Shown here: positions 16,908 to 25,544 of the stretch, one piece after another
Numbering within the stretch: the first letter of the stretch is position 1
How the letters are laid out: each line of letters starts with the position of its first letter
From: Eubacteriales bacterium
GTDB lineage: Bacteria > Bacillota > Clostridia > Lachnospirales > Lachnospiraceae
Direction of reading: 5' to 3'
Length of the DNA stretch: 64,000 nucleotides
Assembly (NCBI GenBank): GCA_030524715.1
Contig: JAUNGB010000004.1
Coordinates: 1-64,000, forward strand
Translations under genes and position numbers: made by a program
Notes under the pieces: generated by a model
Seen by the model: only the letters and a program-made list of their open reading frames with translations
Told to the model about the DNA's origin: nothing
The model's database searches: none

Positions 16908-17927
16908 ATGGGGAAAGTACGGCTTGCTGATATTGCGGAGAAAATGGGCGTCAGTACTGTTACAGTGCATAATGCGCTGACAGGAGCGAAAGGAGTCAGC
17001 AATGAGCTGCGCGGCAGGATTGTGGAAACGGCAAGGGAAATGGGATATACCCCGATGTCTTCTGCAAAGAAAAAAGAACAGGACTCCGGGGAATTCCGGA
17101 AGATTGGCGTTATTATTGCCGAAAATTATCTGGCGCATTATTCCACTTATTACTGGAAGGTGTATCAGGAACTGTCTCTGGTTGCCACGGAAAAGCGGTG
17201 TTATACTACGGTGGAAGTCCTGAAGAAAGAAATGGAAAAGAAAACGCTGGAAATGCCGCAGATCATTAACAGTATTGAAGGCCTGATCATAATCGGTGAG
17301 ATTGACGGGCGGTATATCCGGGAATTACAGCGACATGTTGTATATCCCATTGTATTTCTTGACTTTTATAATAACGAGATCGCTATGGACGCGGTAATTG
17401 CAGATAATTTTTACGGGGCCTACCAGATGACAGAGCTTCTGTTTGAGCAGGGACTGGAAGAGATTGGCTTTGTCGGTTCGATTTATGCAACAAGCAGCAT
17501 TATGGACAGGTACTGCGGTTTTATGAAGTCTATGCTGGAGCACAAAAAGAGTGTTCCGGCAGAGTGGGTGATCGAGGACAGGGATGCGCTGGGACAGGTA
17601 GGCTTTGAACTGCCAAAAAGGCTTCCGCAGGCGTTCGTGTGTAATTGTGATCTGGTAGCGGGGATTCTGGTGTCTAAATTAAATGAAAAGGGCTGCCGTG
17701 TTCCTGAAGATGTGTCTGTGGTTGGTTTTGATAATTATCTGTATCCGGGTTATGCGGATATGAAGATCACTACCTATGAGGTTAATACAAGAAGTATGAG
17801 TAAGGTAGCCATTGATAAGATCTTAAAACAACTGAAGAATCCCAACAGGGCAAAGACGCTGGAGGTTATATCCGGTCATGTGGTCTGGAAAAACAGTGTA
17901 AAAGTCAAAAATCGCTCACTATATTGA
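16908..17927 (+). CDS. LacI-family transcriptional regulator of the mannan locus
   Basis: 339 residues: an N-terminal LacI helix-turn-helix (VRLADIAEKMGVSTVTVHNALTG, residues 3-26) with hinge, and a periplasmic-binding-type sensor domain ending with the family segment VPEDVSVVGFDNYLYPG. An upstream in-frame ATG at 16866 is less likely because AAAAGGGAGG lies directly before 16908. It sits between the alpha-galactosidase and the mannooligosaccharide operon and probably represses both through the ATTAAATTAASTTAA sites. A strong hairpin with a T-run ends its transcript, separating it from the operon that follows. Confidence 0.92.
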   Translation: MGKVRLADIAEKMGVSTVTVHNALTGAKGVSNELRGRIVETAREMGYTPMSSAKKKEQDSGEFRKIGVIIAENYLAHYSTYYWKVYQELSLVATEKRCYTTVEVLKKEMEKKTLEMPQIINSIEGLIIIGEIDGRYIRELQRHVVYPIVFLDFYNNEIAMDAVIADNFYGAYQMTELLFEQGLEEIGFVGSIYATSSIMDRYCGFMKSMLEHKKSVPAEWVIEDRDALGQVGFELPKRLPQAFVCNCDLVAGILVSKLNEKGCRVPEDVSVVGFDNYLYPGYADMKITTYEVNTRSMSKVAIDKILKQLKNPNRAKTLEVISGHVVWKNSVKVKNRSLY

Positions 17928-17985
17928 TGAGCCTGCTGACATATCCGGAAATCCTTTCGACCGAACTTCCCGGATAGATCTTGAT

Positions 17986-18033
17986 AAAATGCCATACTGG
18001 CAAGTGTAATACTTGTCAGTGTGGCATTTTTTT
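17986..18033 (+). terminator. intrinsic terminator after lacI
   Basis: A long imperfect stem, AAAATGCCA...ACTGGCAAGT with ACTTGTCAGT...TGGCATTTT, then seven Ts. Confidence 0.92.
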
Positions 18034-18044
18034 GTGCCAGAACG

Positions 18045-18230
18045 TGTTTGAAAATTCATTCCCACAATCTGCATCCCCGCTTTGCAGTCTATTTGCCGCA
18101 AATTGTGGAATACATCTTGCAGAAAGTAATTTTCAAATATGCTCCGCGAGGATGTGCAGGGATTCGGTTTGGAATTATGTCAGCGTAGCTGACCCGAATC
18201 CCGCACCAAGACTCGCAAGCGAGTCTTGAA
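18045..18230 (+). repeat. split R3 arms and intact 92-bp R1 copy
   Basis: TTTGAAAATTCATTCCC at 18047 and TAATTTTCAAATA at 18127-18139 are R3-type arms with about 65 bp between them. R1 proper is 18139-18230, starting ATGCTCCGCGAGGATG and ending GCGAGTCTTGAA. It folds into two hairpins: GATTCGG/CCGAATC enclosing GTCAGC/GCTGAC, then AAGACTCGC/GCGAGTCTT. Degraded extra copies of the last hairpin follow at 18240-18278. Confidence 0.88.
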
Positions 18231-18416
18231 CAGATATGAGAGGACTCGTTCACTAAGACTCGTGAGAGAGCCTTGAAAAGAATTATTAACTTAAAAATTA
18301 AAATAAATTAATTAATGAATTAAGCTAAAAAACAAAACAAATTATATAAAATACATAAAAATAAAAGGCAAAAATTGATTCAAATCTACGAAAATGTGCA
18401 TAAATTCCAAAACGCC

Positions 18417-18480
18417 TTGCAAAATACAGATTAATAGTATAAAATAATATTAGCTTAAATGATATATTAAATTAAGTTAA
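18417..18480 (+). promoter_or_regulatory. promoter and candidate LacI operator of the mannooligosaccharide operon
   Basis: TTGCAA (18417-18422) - 17 bp - TAAAAT (18440-18445). ATTAAATTAAGTTAA at 18466-18480 overlaps the expected early transcribed region. The same 15-mer, with C for G, stands after the GH36 promoter. Confidence 0.6.
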
Positions 18481-18503
18481 ATTAAGAAACGGAGGAAAAG
18501 GAA

Positions 18504-19853
18504 ATGAAAAAATCAAAACGAGTGATTGGTTTCGGAATGGCTGCTGCAATGGTATTATCCATGGGCGTGAGTGTTTTTGCAGATTCTGCTGTTCCAACCA
18601 TCGACACAATCAAGGTAGGGGAAGACTATCAGGATCTGAAAGCTTCTATCAAGGTTCTCACAAACAGGACGGACATTGTGGATACAGTGTACAAGGGATA
18701 TGCGGAGCAGTTTATGGAACTGTATCCGAATATTACGGTAGAATATGAAGCGATCACAGACTATGAAGAGTCCCTGAACCTTCGTCTGACAACCGGCGAC
18801 TGGGGAGATTTATGCTTTATTCCCACAGGCGTAGACAGAAGCGAACTGTCCACCTATTTCACTGTGCTGGGTGATTTCGATACCCTTGATGAAACCTACA
18901 ATTTCGTACAGGATAAGACATATGAGGGACAGGTTTACGGAATTGCCAACGGAGGAACGGCAAGCGGCGTTGTTTATAACAAGAGAATCTGGCAAGAGGC
19001 CGGAATCGAGGAGCTTCCTGCTACACCGGATGAATTTCTTGAGGATCTGCAGAAGATAAAGGATAATACAGACGCAGTTCCTCTTTACACGAACTTTGCG
19101 GCAGGATGGCCCATGGGCGCATGGGATGCATATATTGGCGTAGCCGCTACAGGCGACGCGGATTTTATGAATAATACTATCTGCCATACAAAAAATCCTT
19201 TTGCGAAGAACGATGATATGACAGGGCCATATGCTGTCTACTATACAATGTATGAAGCAGTTGCAAGAGGACTTGTGGAAGAGGATCCTGCTTCCAGCGA
19301 CTGGGAATCTTCTAAAACAATGATGAATAACGGCGAAATTGCAACAATGGTTCTTGGCTCCTGGGCAGTACAGCAGTGTAAGGACGTCGGTGAAAATCCG
19401 GATGACGTAGGATATATGCCATTCCCGATCACTGTTGATGGAAAGCGTTATGCAGGCGCAGGCGGAAACTACTCCTTCGGTATTAATAACCAGGCTTCTG
19501 AAGATAATCAGACGGCGGCTATGGTTTATCTGAAATGGCTCATTGAAGAATCCAGCATTTACGAAGACGAAGGCAGCATTCCGGCGCTGAAGAGCGGAGA
19601 TCTTCCGGATGCGTTAGCGGACTTTGAAGGAGTAGAGCTTCTTGCGGATAATCCGGCAAAAGAGGGCGAAGAAACTTTGTTTAATGAAATCAACAGCGAG
19701 AGTGAAGTTGGTATCAACAATGACGATTATCCGGACTGTGAGATTCTTGAGGCTGCATTATATGAGTCCTCTACTCTGGATGAGCTTATGGATACATGGA
19801 ATGAAAAATGGTCCGATGCACAGGAATCTCTTGGAGTAGAAGTAAACGAGTAA
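18504..19853 (+). CDS. ABC sugar-binding protein (family 1), mannooligosaccharide operon
   Basis: A 449-residue extracellular solute-binding protein. The signal peptide MKKSKRVIGFGMAAAMVLSM runs on to GVSVFA|DS and has no cysteine, so it is a signal-peptidase-I substrate and not a lipoprotein, unlike most Gram-positive binding proteins. The mature part shows the family 1 pattern (NITVEYEAITDYEESLNLRL; GQVYGIANGGTASGVVYNK; GEIATMVLGSWAVQQ). The genes that follow suggest a beta-1,4-mannooligosaccharide ligand. CGGAGGAAAAGG precedes the ATG. A 145-bp palindrome-rich gap separates it from the permeases, which fits higher expression of the binding protein. Confidence 0.92.
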   Translation: MKKSKRVIGFGMAAAMVLSMGVSVFADSAVPTIDTIKVGEDYQDLKASIKVLTNRTDIVDTVYKGYAEQFMELYPNITVEYEAITDYEESLNLRLTTGDWGDLCFIPTGVDRSELSTYFTVLGDFDTLDETYNFVQDKTYEGQVYGIANGGTASGVVYNKRIWQEAGIEELPATPDEFLEDLQKIKDNTDAVPLYTNFAAGWPMGAWDAYIGVAATGDADFMNNTICHTKNPFAKNDDMTGPYAVYYTMYEAVARGLVEEDPASSDWESSKTMMNNGEIATMVLGSWAVQQCKDVGENPDDVGYMPFPITVDGKRYAGAGGNYSFGINNQASEDNQTAAMVYLKWLIEESSIYEDEGSIPALKSGDLPDALADFEGVELLADNPAKEGEETLFNEINSESEVGINNDDYPDCEILEAALYESSTLDELMDTWNEKWSDAQESLGVEVNE

Positions 19854-19899
19854 AACAAAGCGGGCGGCTGCTCTTTTTCAGGCATTTGTAAAGCCGACA

Positions 19900-19968
19900 G
19901 TAAAGCGGATATTCGCATTTCACTTTGCTGTATGCTCATGAACGCAGGCTGCTATGCGGCTTGCGTTC
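19900..19968. repeat. R6 copy and GAACGCA palindrome between binding-protein and permease genes
   Basis: GTAAAGCGGATATTCGCATT (19900-19919) followed by TCACTTTGC is the inverted counterpart of 14518-14545. GAACGCA (19940-19946) pairs with TGCGTTC (19962-19968). Hairpins here could protect the 3' end of the binding-protein mRNA. Confidence 0.7.
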
Positions 19969-19998
19969 AAAAAGTCTGCGATATAGAAGGAGGGAATT

Positions 19999-21012
19999 AT
20001 GAGTAATCAGGTATCAGTGGCTCCGAAAAAAAAGAAGTCATTTATGGATTGGCTGAAAAGCCGAAAAGGTCAGAAATGGGTCGTTATTATTACTTTTATG
20101 TTCGTGCCCCTTTTGCTTCTTATGGTATTTACCTATATCCCATTTTTTAAGATGGTGCAATTCAGCTTTTATAAAATGAAATATATCGGGCCGAGAACTT
20201 TTGTCGGACTGAAGAATTATATTGATGTATTCCAGAGAAGCGAATGCTTTAAATCACTGGGAGTCAGTGTTTACTATATGGGAGGCGCGGTGATTCAGTT
20301 GGCGCTGGCGCTGTTTTTTGCAACTTTGATGGTCTTTAAGACGAAAGGTTCGGGTTTCTTTAAGGGAGCAATGTTCTTTCCGTATCTGATCTGTGGAATT
20401 GCCGTTGGTTTTATCTTTAAATTTTTCTATGCAAGAGGATTTGTACTTGACTCTATTCTCCAGATGTTGGGAATGGATCCGGAAAACATTCCTTATTGGC
20501 TGCAGGACAAGAGCATTAATAATATCTCTCTTGCGGCTACCTCGGTATGGAGATATACAGGCCAGAATATGGTTCTTTTCCTTGGCGCGATGATGTCTGT
20601 AGACAACGACCTTTATGAGGCTGCTTCTCTGGATGGAGCCAATAAATGGCATCAGTTCCGCTACATTATTCTGCCGAGCATTAAGTCTATAGTTGTTTTG
20701 AACCTGATTCTTTCCATCAGCGGCTCCTTAAGCGCATTTGAACCGCCGTACGTTATTACAAACGGTACAATGGGAACCGGTACTTACTTTGTTATCATGA
20801 ACCGTCTGGCCCATGAAAATCAGAAGGTCGGCCTTGCCTGCGCAATGGCAATTGTACTTCTGGCAATCATTATTGTTTGTACAATTGCACAGAAGCTATT
20901 CTTTGCTTATGTTTTTGACGACGGAACCTCCGATGAATCAAAAGCAGCAATAAGAAAAAGAAAGAAAGCTGAAAAGGCTGCAAGAAAAGCTATGAAGGGA
21001 GGCCGTGCATAA
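19999..21012 (+). CDS. ABC sugar permease, MalF/UgpA type
   Basis: A 337-residue permease of the carbohydrate uptake-1 class: six predicted membrane helices and the EAA loop EAASLDGANKWHQFRYIILP, which contacts the ATPase. The C-terminal tail is long and strongly basic (KRKKAEKAARKAMKGGRA). It pairs with the next gene, whose ATG overlaps this stop (TAATG). AGAAGGAGGG precedes the ATG. No ATPase gene follows, so the complex probably uses a shared MsmX-like ATPase from elsewhere. Confidence 0.92.
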   Translation: MSNQVSVAPKKKKSFMDWLKSRKGQKWVVIITFMFVPLLLLMVFTYIPFFKMVQFSFYKMKYIGPRTFVGLKNYIDVFQRSECFKSLGVSVYYMGGAVIQLALALFFATLMVFKTKGSGFFKGAMFFPYLICGIAVGFIFKFFYARGFVLDSILQMLGMDPENIPYWLQDKSINNISLAATSVWRYTGQNMVLFLGAMMSVDNDLYEAASLDGANKWHQFRYIILPSIKSIVVLNLILSISGSLSAFEPPYVITNGTMGTGTYFVIMNRLAHENQKVGLACAMAIVLLAIIIVCTIAQKLFFAYVFDDGTSDESKAAIRKRKKAEKAARKAMKGGRA

Positions 21013-21857
21013 TGAAAACAAAAAGAAGCCCGATCTCAGTTATTGCGGTGATCTTCAAATACTTTATGCTGATCGGAGCGTCCTTAATTGCCCTGATTCC
21101 GGTATGTGTCTGCATATTGACGGCTTTTAAGACAACAGACGAGTACAATAATTCTTCTGTTCTTGATCTGCCGAAATCCTTTTTGAATTTTGAAAACTTT
21201 AAAATTGCATTTCAGCAGGCAAACATGCTCCGGGGATTTTTGAATACGGCCATCGTATTGGTTGTGGTTCTTACCGCTTCTATTTTTATCAGCGCTATGC
21301 TTGCGTATGTGCTGAACCGATTTAAGTTCAGGGGAAACGGAATTATCCAGAACCTCTTTATGTTCGCATCCCTGATTCCGGGAATTGCCACACAGGTAAC
21401 GGTTTATCAGATCATGTATTCTCTGCATCTGATCAATCATATTTACGGATATATCATTGTACTGATGGGGACGGATATTATTTCTATTTATATCTTCCTT
21501 CAGTTCTTTGAAAACCTTCCGGTTTCTCTGGATGAATCTGCTATTATGGACGGCTGTACTTATTTTGGCGTATTTTTTAAGATTCTGTTTCCACTTTTGA
21601 AGCCGGCTATTGTTACGTCGCTGGTTCTCAAGGGAGTGAGTGTTTACAATGAGTACTATATGTCAAACCTGTATCTGCAGGATCGGAATCTGAGAACGAT
21701 TTCCACAGCGCTGTATACATTCACCGGACCTTATGGAAATCAGTACAACTACATATGCGCAGGCGTTATTATTACGATTATTCCAATCCTGATTCTGTTC
21801 CTTGTTTTCCAGAAGCAGGTATACGGAGGAATGGCTGCAGGCGCGGTTAAGGGATAA
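21012..21857 (+). CDS. ABC sugar permease, MalG/UgpE type
   Basis: A 281-residue second permease subunit with six helices and the EAA loop ESAIMDGCTYFGVFFKILFP. The C-terminus KQVYGGMAAGAVKG is the standard end of this family. Its start overlaps the previous stop by one base, so the two subunits are translationally coupled. It should form the membrane channel of the mannooligosaccharide importer with the gene before it. Confidence 0.93.
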   Translation: MKTKRSPISVIAVIFKYFMLIGASLIALIPVCVCILTAFKTTDEYNNSSVLDLPKSFLNFENFKIAFQQANMLRGFLNTAIVLVVVLTASIFISAMLAYVLNRFKFRGNGIIQNLFMFASLIPGIATQVTVYQIMYSLHLINHIYGYIIVLMGTDIISIYIFLQFFENLPVSLDESAIMDGCTYFGVFFKILFPLLKPAIVTSLVLKGVSVYNEYYMSNLYLQDRNLRTISTALYTFTGPYGNQYNYICAGVIITIIPILILFLVFQKQVYGGMAAGAVKG

Positions 21858-21872
21858 CAGATCCACCTGTGC

Positions 21873-21899
21873 GGTTGGAATATCAAGAATATTCCAACC
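21873..21899. repeat. R4 hairpin between permease and GH130_2
   Basis: GGTTGGAATAT pairs with ATATTCCAACC over a 5-base loop, then TACCCCTTACATT. Inverted copy of 9127-9170. Confidence 0.8.
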
Positions 21900-21979
21900 T
21901 ACCCCTTACATTCGCAAAACTCGCGCTTAAGCGCTTTTGCGGCTGCATAATGAAAATGAAAGGCAACAGGAAAAATAAT

Positions 21980-23005
21980 ATGAGTGATATTAAGATTATC
22001 GGACCGAATGTGCCGAATGTACCATGGCAGGAAAGGGCTGAAGGGGAAAACGGAAGCACTCCTGTCTGGAGATATAAAGAAAATCCGATCATCGGAAGAA
22101 ATCCGGTAGAGGGAGTGGCAAGAATTTTCAACAGTGCGGTAATGCCCTATGGAGAGGAATTTATCGGCGTGTTCCGCGGAGAGCAGACAAACGGGATCCC
22201 TTATATTTACCTTGGAAGAAGCAAGGATGCCGTTCACTGGGATTTTGATAAAGAGAAAATCCCGTTTAAGGATGAGGGCGGCAATGATTTTATGCCGGCT
22301 TATGCGTATGACCCGCGCCTTGTGAAGGTTGAGGATACTTATTACATAATCTGGTGCCAGGACTTTTACGGAGCGTCCATCGGCGTGGCTAAGACAACGG
22401 ATTTTAAAACATTTACCAGAATTGAGAATCCGTTTATTCCGTTTAACAGGAATGCGGTATTGTTTCCGAGAAAGATCAACGGTAAGTTTATGATGCTTTC
22501 CAGGCCAAGCGACAGCGGACATACGCCGTTCGGTGATATTTTTCTTTCGGAAAGCCCGGATATGGTTTACTGGGGGAAACACCGCCATGTTATGGGAAAA
22601 AGCAGCAACTGGTGGGAAAATGTCAAGATCGGCGGAGGCGCGGCTCCTATTGAGACTACAGAGGGATGGCTTCTGTTTTATCATGGGGTGACAGGGACCT
22701 GCAATGGATATGTTTACAGCATTGGAGGCGCGATTCTTGATATTGAGAATCCGTCCATTGTGAAATACCGCTGTGATACCTTCCTTCTGACACCGGAGGA
22801 ATGGTACGAGGAACGTGGATTTGTGCCGAACGTTACCTTCCCGTGCGCGACCATCCATGATGCGGAAACCGGAAGGATTGCTATTTATTACGGCTGTGCG
22901 GATACCTATGTGGGTCTGGCGTTTACAAAGGTCGATCAGGTGATTTCTTATATTAAAGAGCACAGCAAAGTAACCGGAACAGATACGGAAATCGGAAGAA
23001 GATAA
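21980..23005 (+). CDS. GH130_2-type beta-1,4-mannooligosaccharide phosphorylase
   Basis: 341 residues with a five-bladed beta-propeller fold of GH130. The catalytic Asp (proton donor) lies in AYDPRLVKVED; phosphate-binding His and Arg candidates are in RNAVLFPRKI, LSRPSDSGHTPFGD and YHGVTG. The length and the absence of a long N-terminal helix fit subfamily 2 (RaMP2-like), which phosphorolyses beta-1,4-mannooligosaccharides to mannose-1-phosphate and a shorter chain. The frame is open from 21869, but the conserved protein begins near ATG 21980, which has a modest AGGAAA site. It lies between importer and epimerase genes and acts in the cytoplasm. The exact chain-length preference is inference. 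Confidence 0.88.
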   Translation: MSDIKIIGPNVPNVPWQERAEGENGSTPVWRYKENPIIGRNPVEGVARIFNSAVMPYGEEFIGVFRGEQTNGIPYIYLGRSKDAVHWDFDKEKIPFKDEGGNDFMPAYAYDPRLVKVEDTYYIIWCQDFYGASIGVAKTTDFKTFTRIENPFIPFNRNAVLFPRKINGKFMMLSRPSDSGHTPFGDIFLSESPDMVYWGKHRHVMGKSSNWWENVKIGGGAAPIETTEGWLLFYHGVTGTCNGYVYSIGGAILDIENPSIVKYRCDTFLLTPEEWYEERGFVPNVTFPCATIHDAETGRIAIYYGCADTYVGLAFTKVDQVISYIKEHSKVTGTDTEIGRR

Positions 23006-23018
23006 AGAGGATTTGGAT

Positions 23019-24206
23019 ATGAGCTTGGATATGAATGCATTGGCGGCGGAAGTCAGGCGTCACCTGACAGAAGAGATCGTTCCGTTCTGGGAGAGCTTAA
23101 AGGATGTGGAGCAGGGCGGATATTACGGATATATGGGCTATGACCTGAAGGTGGACAGGCAGTACGAAAAAGGCTGTATTCTTAACAGTAGGATCCTGTG
23201 GTTCTTTTCCAACGCATATCTGGCATTAAAGGATCCGCGCCTCCTTGAGGACGCCGCACATGCCTATACATTTTTGAAAAAGTATTGTGTGGATAAAGAG
23301 TTCGGGGGAATCTACTGGTCGGTAACCTTTGACGGAAAGCCCAAGGATACCACTAAGCACACCTATAACCAGGCCTTTGTTATTTACGCGTTGTCCTCCT
23401 ACTATGATGCCTCCGGCGATGAAGAGGCCCTGAAGCTGGCGGAAGATCTGTATCATCTTATTGAGGAAAAGTGTACGGATGAATACGGATATCTGGAAGC
23501 TTTTGACAGAGCCTTTGTTCCGGCGGAGAATGATAAGCTTTCCGAAAACGGCGTGCTGGCGGAGAAAACCATGAATACGCTGCTTCATGTTTTTGAGGCT
23601 TACACGGAATTTTACCGTGTAAGCCATAAAAAAGAAGCGGCGGACCGTATCCGGTTCATGCTGGATATTTTTGCGGATAAGGTATACAATCCGGCGCTGG
23701 GACGGCAGGAAGTATTTTTTGACAGAGAGTGGAATTCTCTGATCGATTTGTATTCTTACGGACATGATATCGAAACCGCATGGCTGGTTGACAGGGGACT
23801 TGAGATTCTGGGAGATCCGGCATATACGGAGAGGATTTCCCCCATTACAGCGGCTCTTACGGAGAATATTTATGACCGCGCCTATAAAAACCATTCTCTG
23901 CTTAATGAGGCGGAAAATGGAATACCGGATACTACAAGAGTATGGTGGGTACAGGCGGAAGCAATCGTTGGATTTGTCAACGGATATCAGAAGAATCCTG
24001 AAAAAACCTGCTATCTGGAGGCGGCACGGGATATCTGGGAATATATCTGTGAATATGTGAAGGATCGGCGGAAGGGCTCCGAGTGGTTCTGGGCTGTTGA
24101 CGAGAACGGAAAACCTTTGGAAAAGCCGATCGTAGAACCGTGGAAATGCCCGTACCATAATGGAAGAATGTGTATGGAAGTAATGAAGAGGCTGGAGAGC
24201 GATTGA
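23019..24206 (+). CDS. cellobiose/mannobiose 2-epimerase (AGE family)
   Basis: 395 residues, an (alpha/alpha)6-barrel of the N-acylglucosamine 2-epimerase superfamily. Cellobiose 2-epimerase features include KGCILNSRILWFFS, the His pairs in TTKHTYNQAF and SYGHDIETAWL, and WWVQAEAIVGFVNGY and WKCPYHNGRMC. It converts the reducing-end sugar of beta-1,4 disaccharides, here most likely mannobiose to mannosyl-glucose, the substrate of the GH130_1 enzyme encoded next. An in-frame TTG at 23013 is only two bases from AAAGAGG, so ATG 23019 is preferred. It starts 13 bases after GH130_2, in the same operon. Confidence 0.93.
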   Translation: MSLDMNALAAEVRRHLTEEIVPFWESLKDVEQGGYYGYMGYDLKVDRQYEKGCILNSRILWFFSNAYLALKDPRLLEDAAHAYTFLKKYCVDKEFGGIYWSVTFDGKPKDTTKHTYNQAFVIYALSSYYDASGDEEALKLAEDLYHLIEEKCTDEYGYLEAFDRAFVPAENDKLSENGVLAEKTMNTLLHVFEAYTEFYRVSHKKEAADRIRFMLDIFADKVYNPALGRQEVFFDREWNSLIDLYSYGHDIETAWLVDRGLEILGDPAYTERISPITAALTENIYDRAYKNHSLLNEAENGIPDTTRVWWVQAEAIVGFVNGYQKNPEKTCYLEAARDIWEYICEYVKDRRKGSEWFWAVDENGKPLEKPIVEPWKCPYHNGRMCMEVMKRLESD

Positions 24207-24271
24207 AAACGGCGCAGAAGCATTCTGTAAAAGGATAAATATATATCGGATTAATAATAGGAAATGGCACT

Positions 24272-24315
24272 GGAGTGTGTTTGAAAATTGCGGGAATGAA
24301 TTTTCAAACACACTT
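24272..24315. repeat. R3 inverted repeat inside the operon
   Basis: GTGTGTTTGAAAATT (24275-24289) pairs with AATTTTCAAACACAC (24299-24313). The flanks GGAG and TTGGAAGGGC also match the copy at 16777. A hairpin between the epimerase and GH130_1 genes. Confidence 0.85.
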
Positions 24316-24340
24316 TGGAAGGGCGCCTCTGGAGGGAAAG

Positions 24341-25510
24341 ATGATACATAAGCAATATTATATTGAACAACAGAAATTAGAAAAATTAATTGCCAGAAAA
24401 AACAGAAAAGCGGATTTTTACAACGGAATTTATGACCGCTATGAAGATCCGGTCCTGACCAGGGAACACGCTCCGGTAATCTGGAGGTATGATCTGGATG
24501 CAGAAACAAACCCGTTTTTTATGGAACGGCTGGGAATCAATGCAGTGATGAATTCCGGCGCCATTGAACTGGATGGAAAGTTTTATCTGGTTGTCCGCGT
24601 GGAAGGAAATGACAGGAAGTCTTTTTTTGCAGTGGCGGAGAGCGACAACGGGGTGGATGGTTTTCATTTTTGGGACTACCCGGTGGTTCTGCCGGATACC
24701 TGCCCGGAGGAAACGAACGTCTATGATATGCGTCTGACAAAGCATGAAGACGGATGGATTTACGGCGTTTTTTGTTCGGAAAGCAAGGATAAAACAAACC
24801 CGGATCTCTCGGCGGCAGTTGCAGAGGCGGGAATCGTAAGGACAAAGGATCTGAAGAACTGGGAGCGCCTGGATAACCTGAAAACGCTTCGTTCCCCTCA
24901 GCAAAGGAATGTGGTTCTTCACCCGGAATTTGTGGACGGAAAATATGCGTTTTATACCCGTCCCATGGATGGATTTATTGATACCGGAAGCGGCGGCGGG
25001 ATCGGTTTTGGCCTGTGTGAGGACATTGAACATGCGGTGATCGATGAAGAGAAGATTATCAGCAGAAGAGTCTATCATACCCTTACGGAGTCTAAAAACG
25101 GCGCGGGAGCCGTTCCGTTTAAAGGGAAAAAGTGCTGGATCCATATTGCGCACGGGGTGCGGAATACGGCGGCGGGGCTTCGGTACGTTCTGTATGTGTT
25201 CGGGACTGATCTGAATGATCCTTCCAGGCTTGTGGCAAGCCCTTCCGGTGTTTTTTTGGTTCCTCTCGGGAAAGAACGTGTAGGGGATGTATCCAATGTA
25301 GTGTTTACCAACGGCGCAATCGCAAGGGAAAACGGGGACGTTTATATTTACTATGCCTCCTGTGATACCCGGATGCATGTGGCCACAACGACGGTGGACA
25401 AGCTGGAGGACTACCTGTTCGGCACGCCTGCGGATCCGCTCCGTTCCGCGGATTGCGTGAAACAAAGGTGCGAACTGATAACAAGAAATCTGGAATTATC
25501 AGGAAAATAA
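24341..25510 (+). CDS. GH130_1 4-O-beta-D-mannosyl-D-glucose phosphorylase
   Basis: 389 residues, the usual size of subfamily 1 (RaMP1/MGP type) with its N-terminal helical extension (residues 1-45). The proton-donor Asp is in [14 protein letters not shown]; further conserved pieces are [44 protein letters not shown] and [15 protein letters not shown]. It phosphorolyses mannosyl-glucose to mannose-1-phosphate and glucose, completing the pathway begun by the 2-epimerase. The frame is open from 24275 through an R3 repeat, but GGAGGG before ATG 24341 fixes the start. Confidence 0.94.
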   Translation: MIHKQYYIEQQKLEKLIARKNRKADFYNGIYDRYEDPVLTREHAPVIWRYDLDAETNPFFMERLGINAVMNSGAIELDGKFYLVVRVEGNDRKSFFAVAESDNGVDGFHFWDYPVVLPDTCPEETNVYDMRLTKHEDGWIYGVFCSESKDKTNPDLSAAVAEAGIVRTKDLKNWERLDNLKTLRSPQQRNVVLHPEFVDGKYAFYTRPMDGFIDTGSGGGIGFGLCEDIEHAVIDEEKIISRRVYHTLTESKNGAGAVPFKGKKCWIHIAHGVRNTAAGLRYVLYVFGTDLNDPSRLVASPSGVFLVPLGKERVGDVSNVVFTNGAIARENGDVYIYYASCDTRMHVATTTVDKLEDYLFGTPADPLRSADCVKQRCELITRNLELSGK

Positions 25511-25544
25511 AAGCTGGATATTCCGGTTTGGGAGGAGTGAAAAA

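Noticed and set aside
17928-18503. CRISPR-like array in the repeat-rich gap
   Set aside because: The repeats are palindromic modules of different families, without regular spacers or cas genes.
21899-22963. 354-codon frame on the minus strand
   Set aside because: Exactly antisense to the GH130_2 gene, basic-rich, without ribosome site; a codon-bias shadow.
23226-24509. 427-codon minus-strand frame
   Set aside because: Antisense to the 2-epimerase and the GH130_1 start; no family features.
24386-25465. 359-codon minus-strand frame
   Set aside because: Antisense shadow of GH130_1, high in His, Arg and Ile, with no ribosome site.
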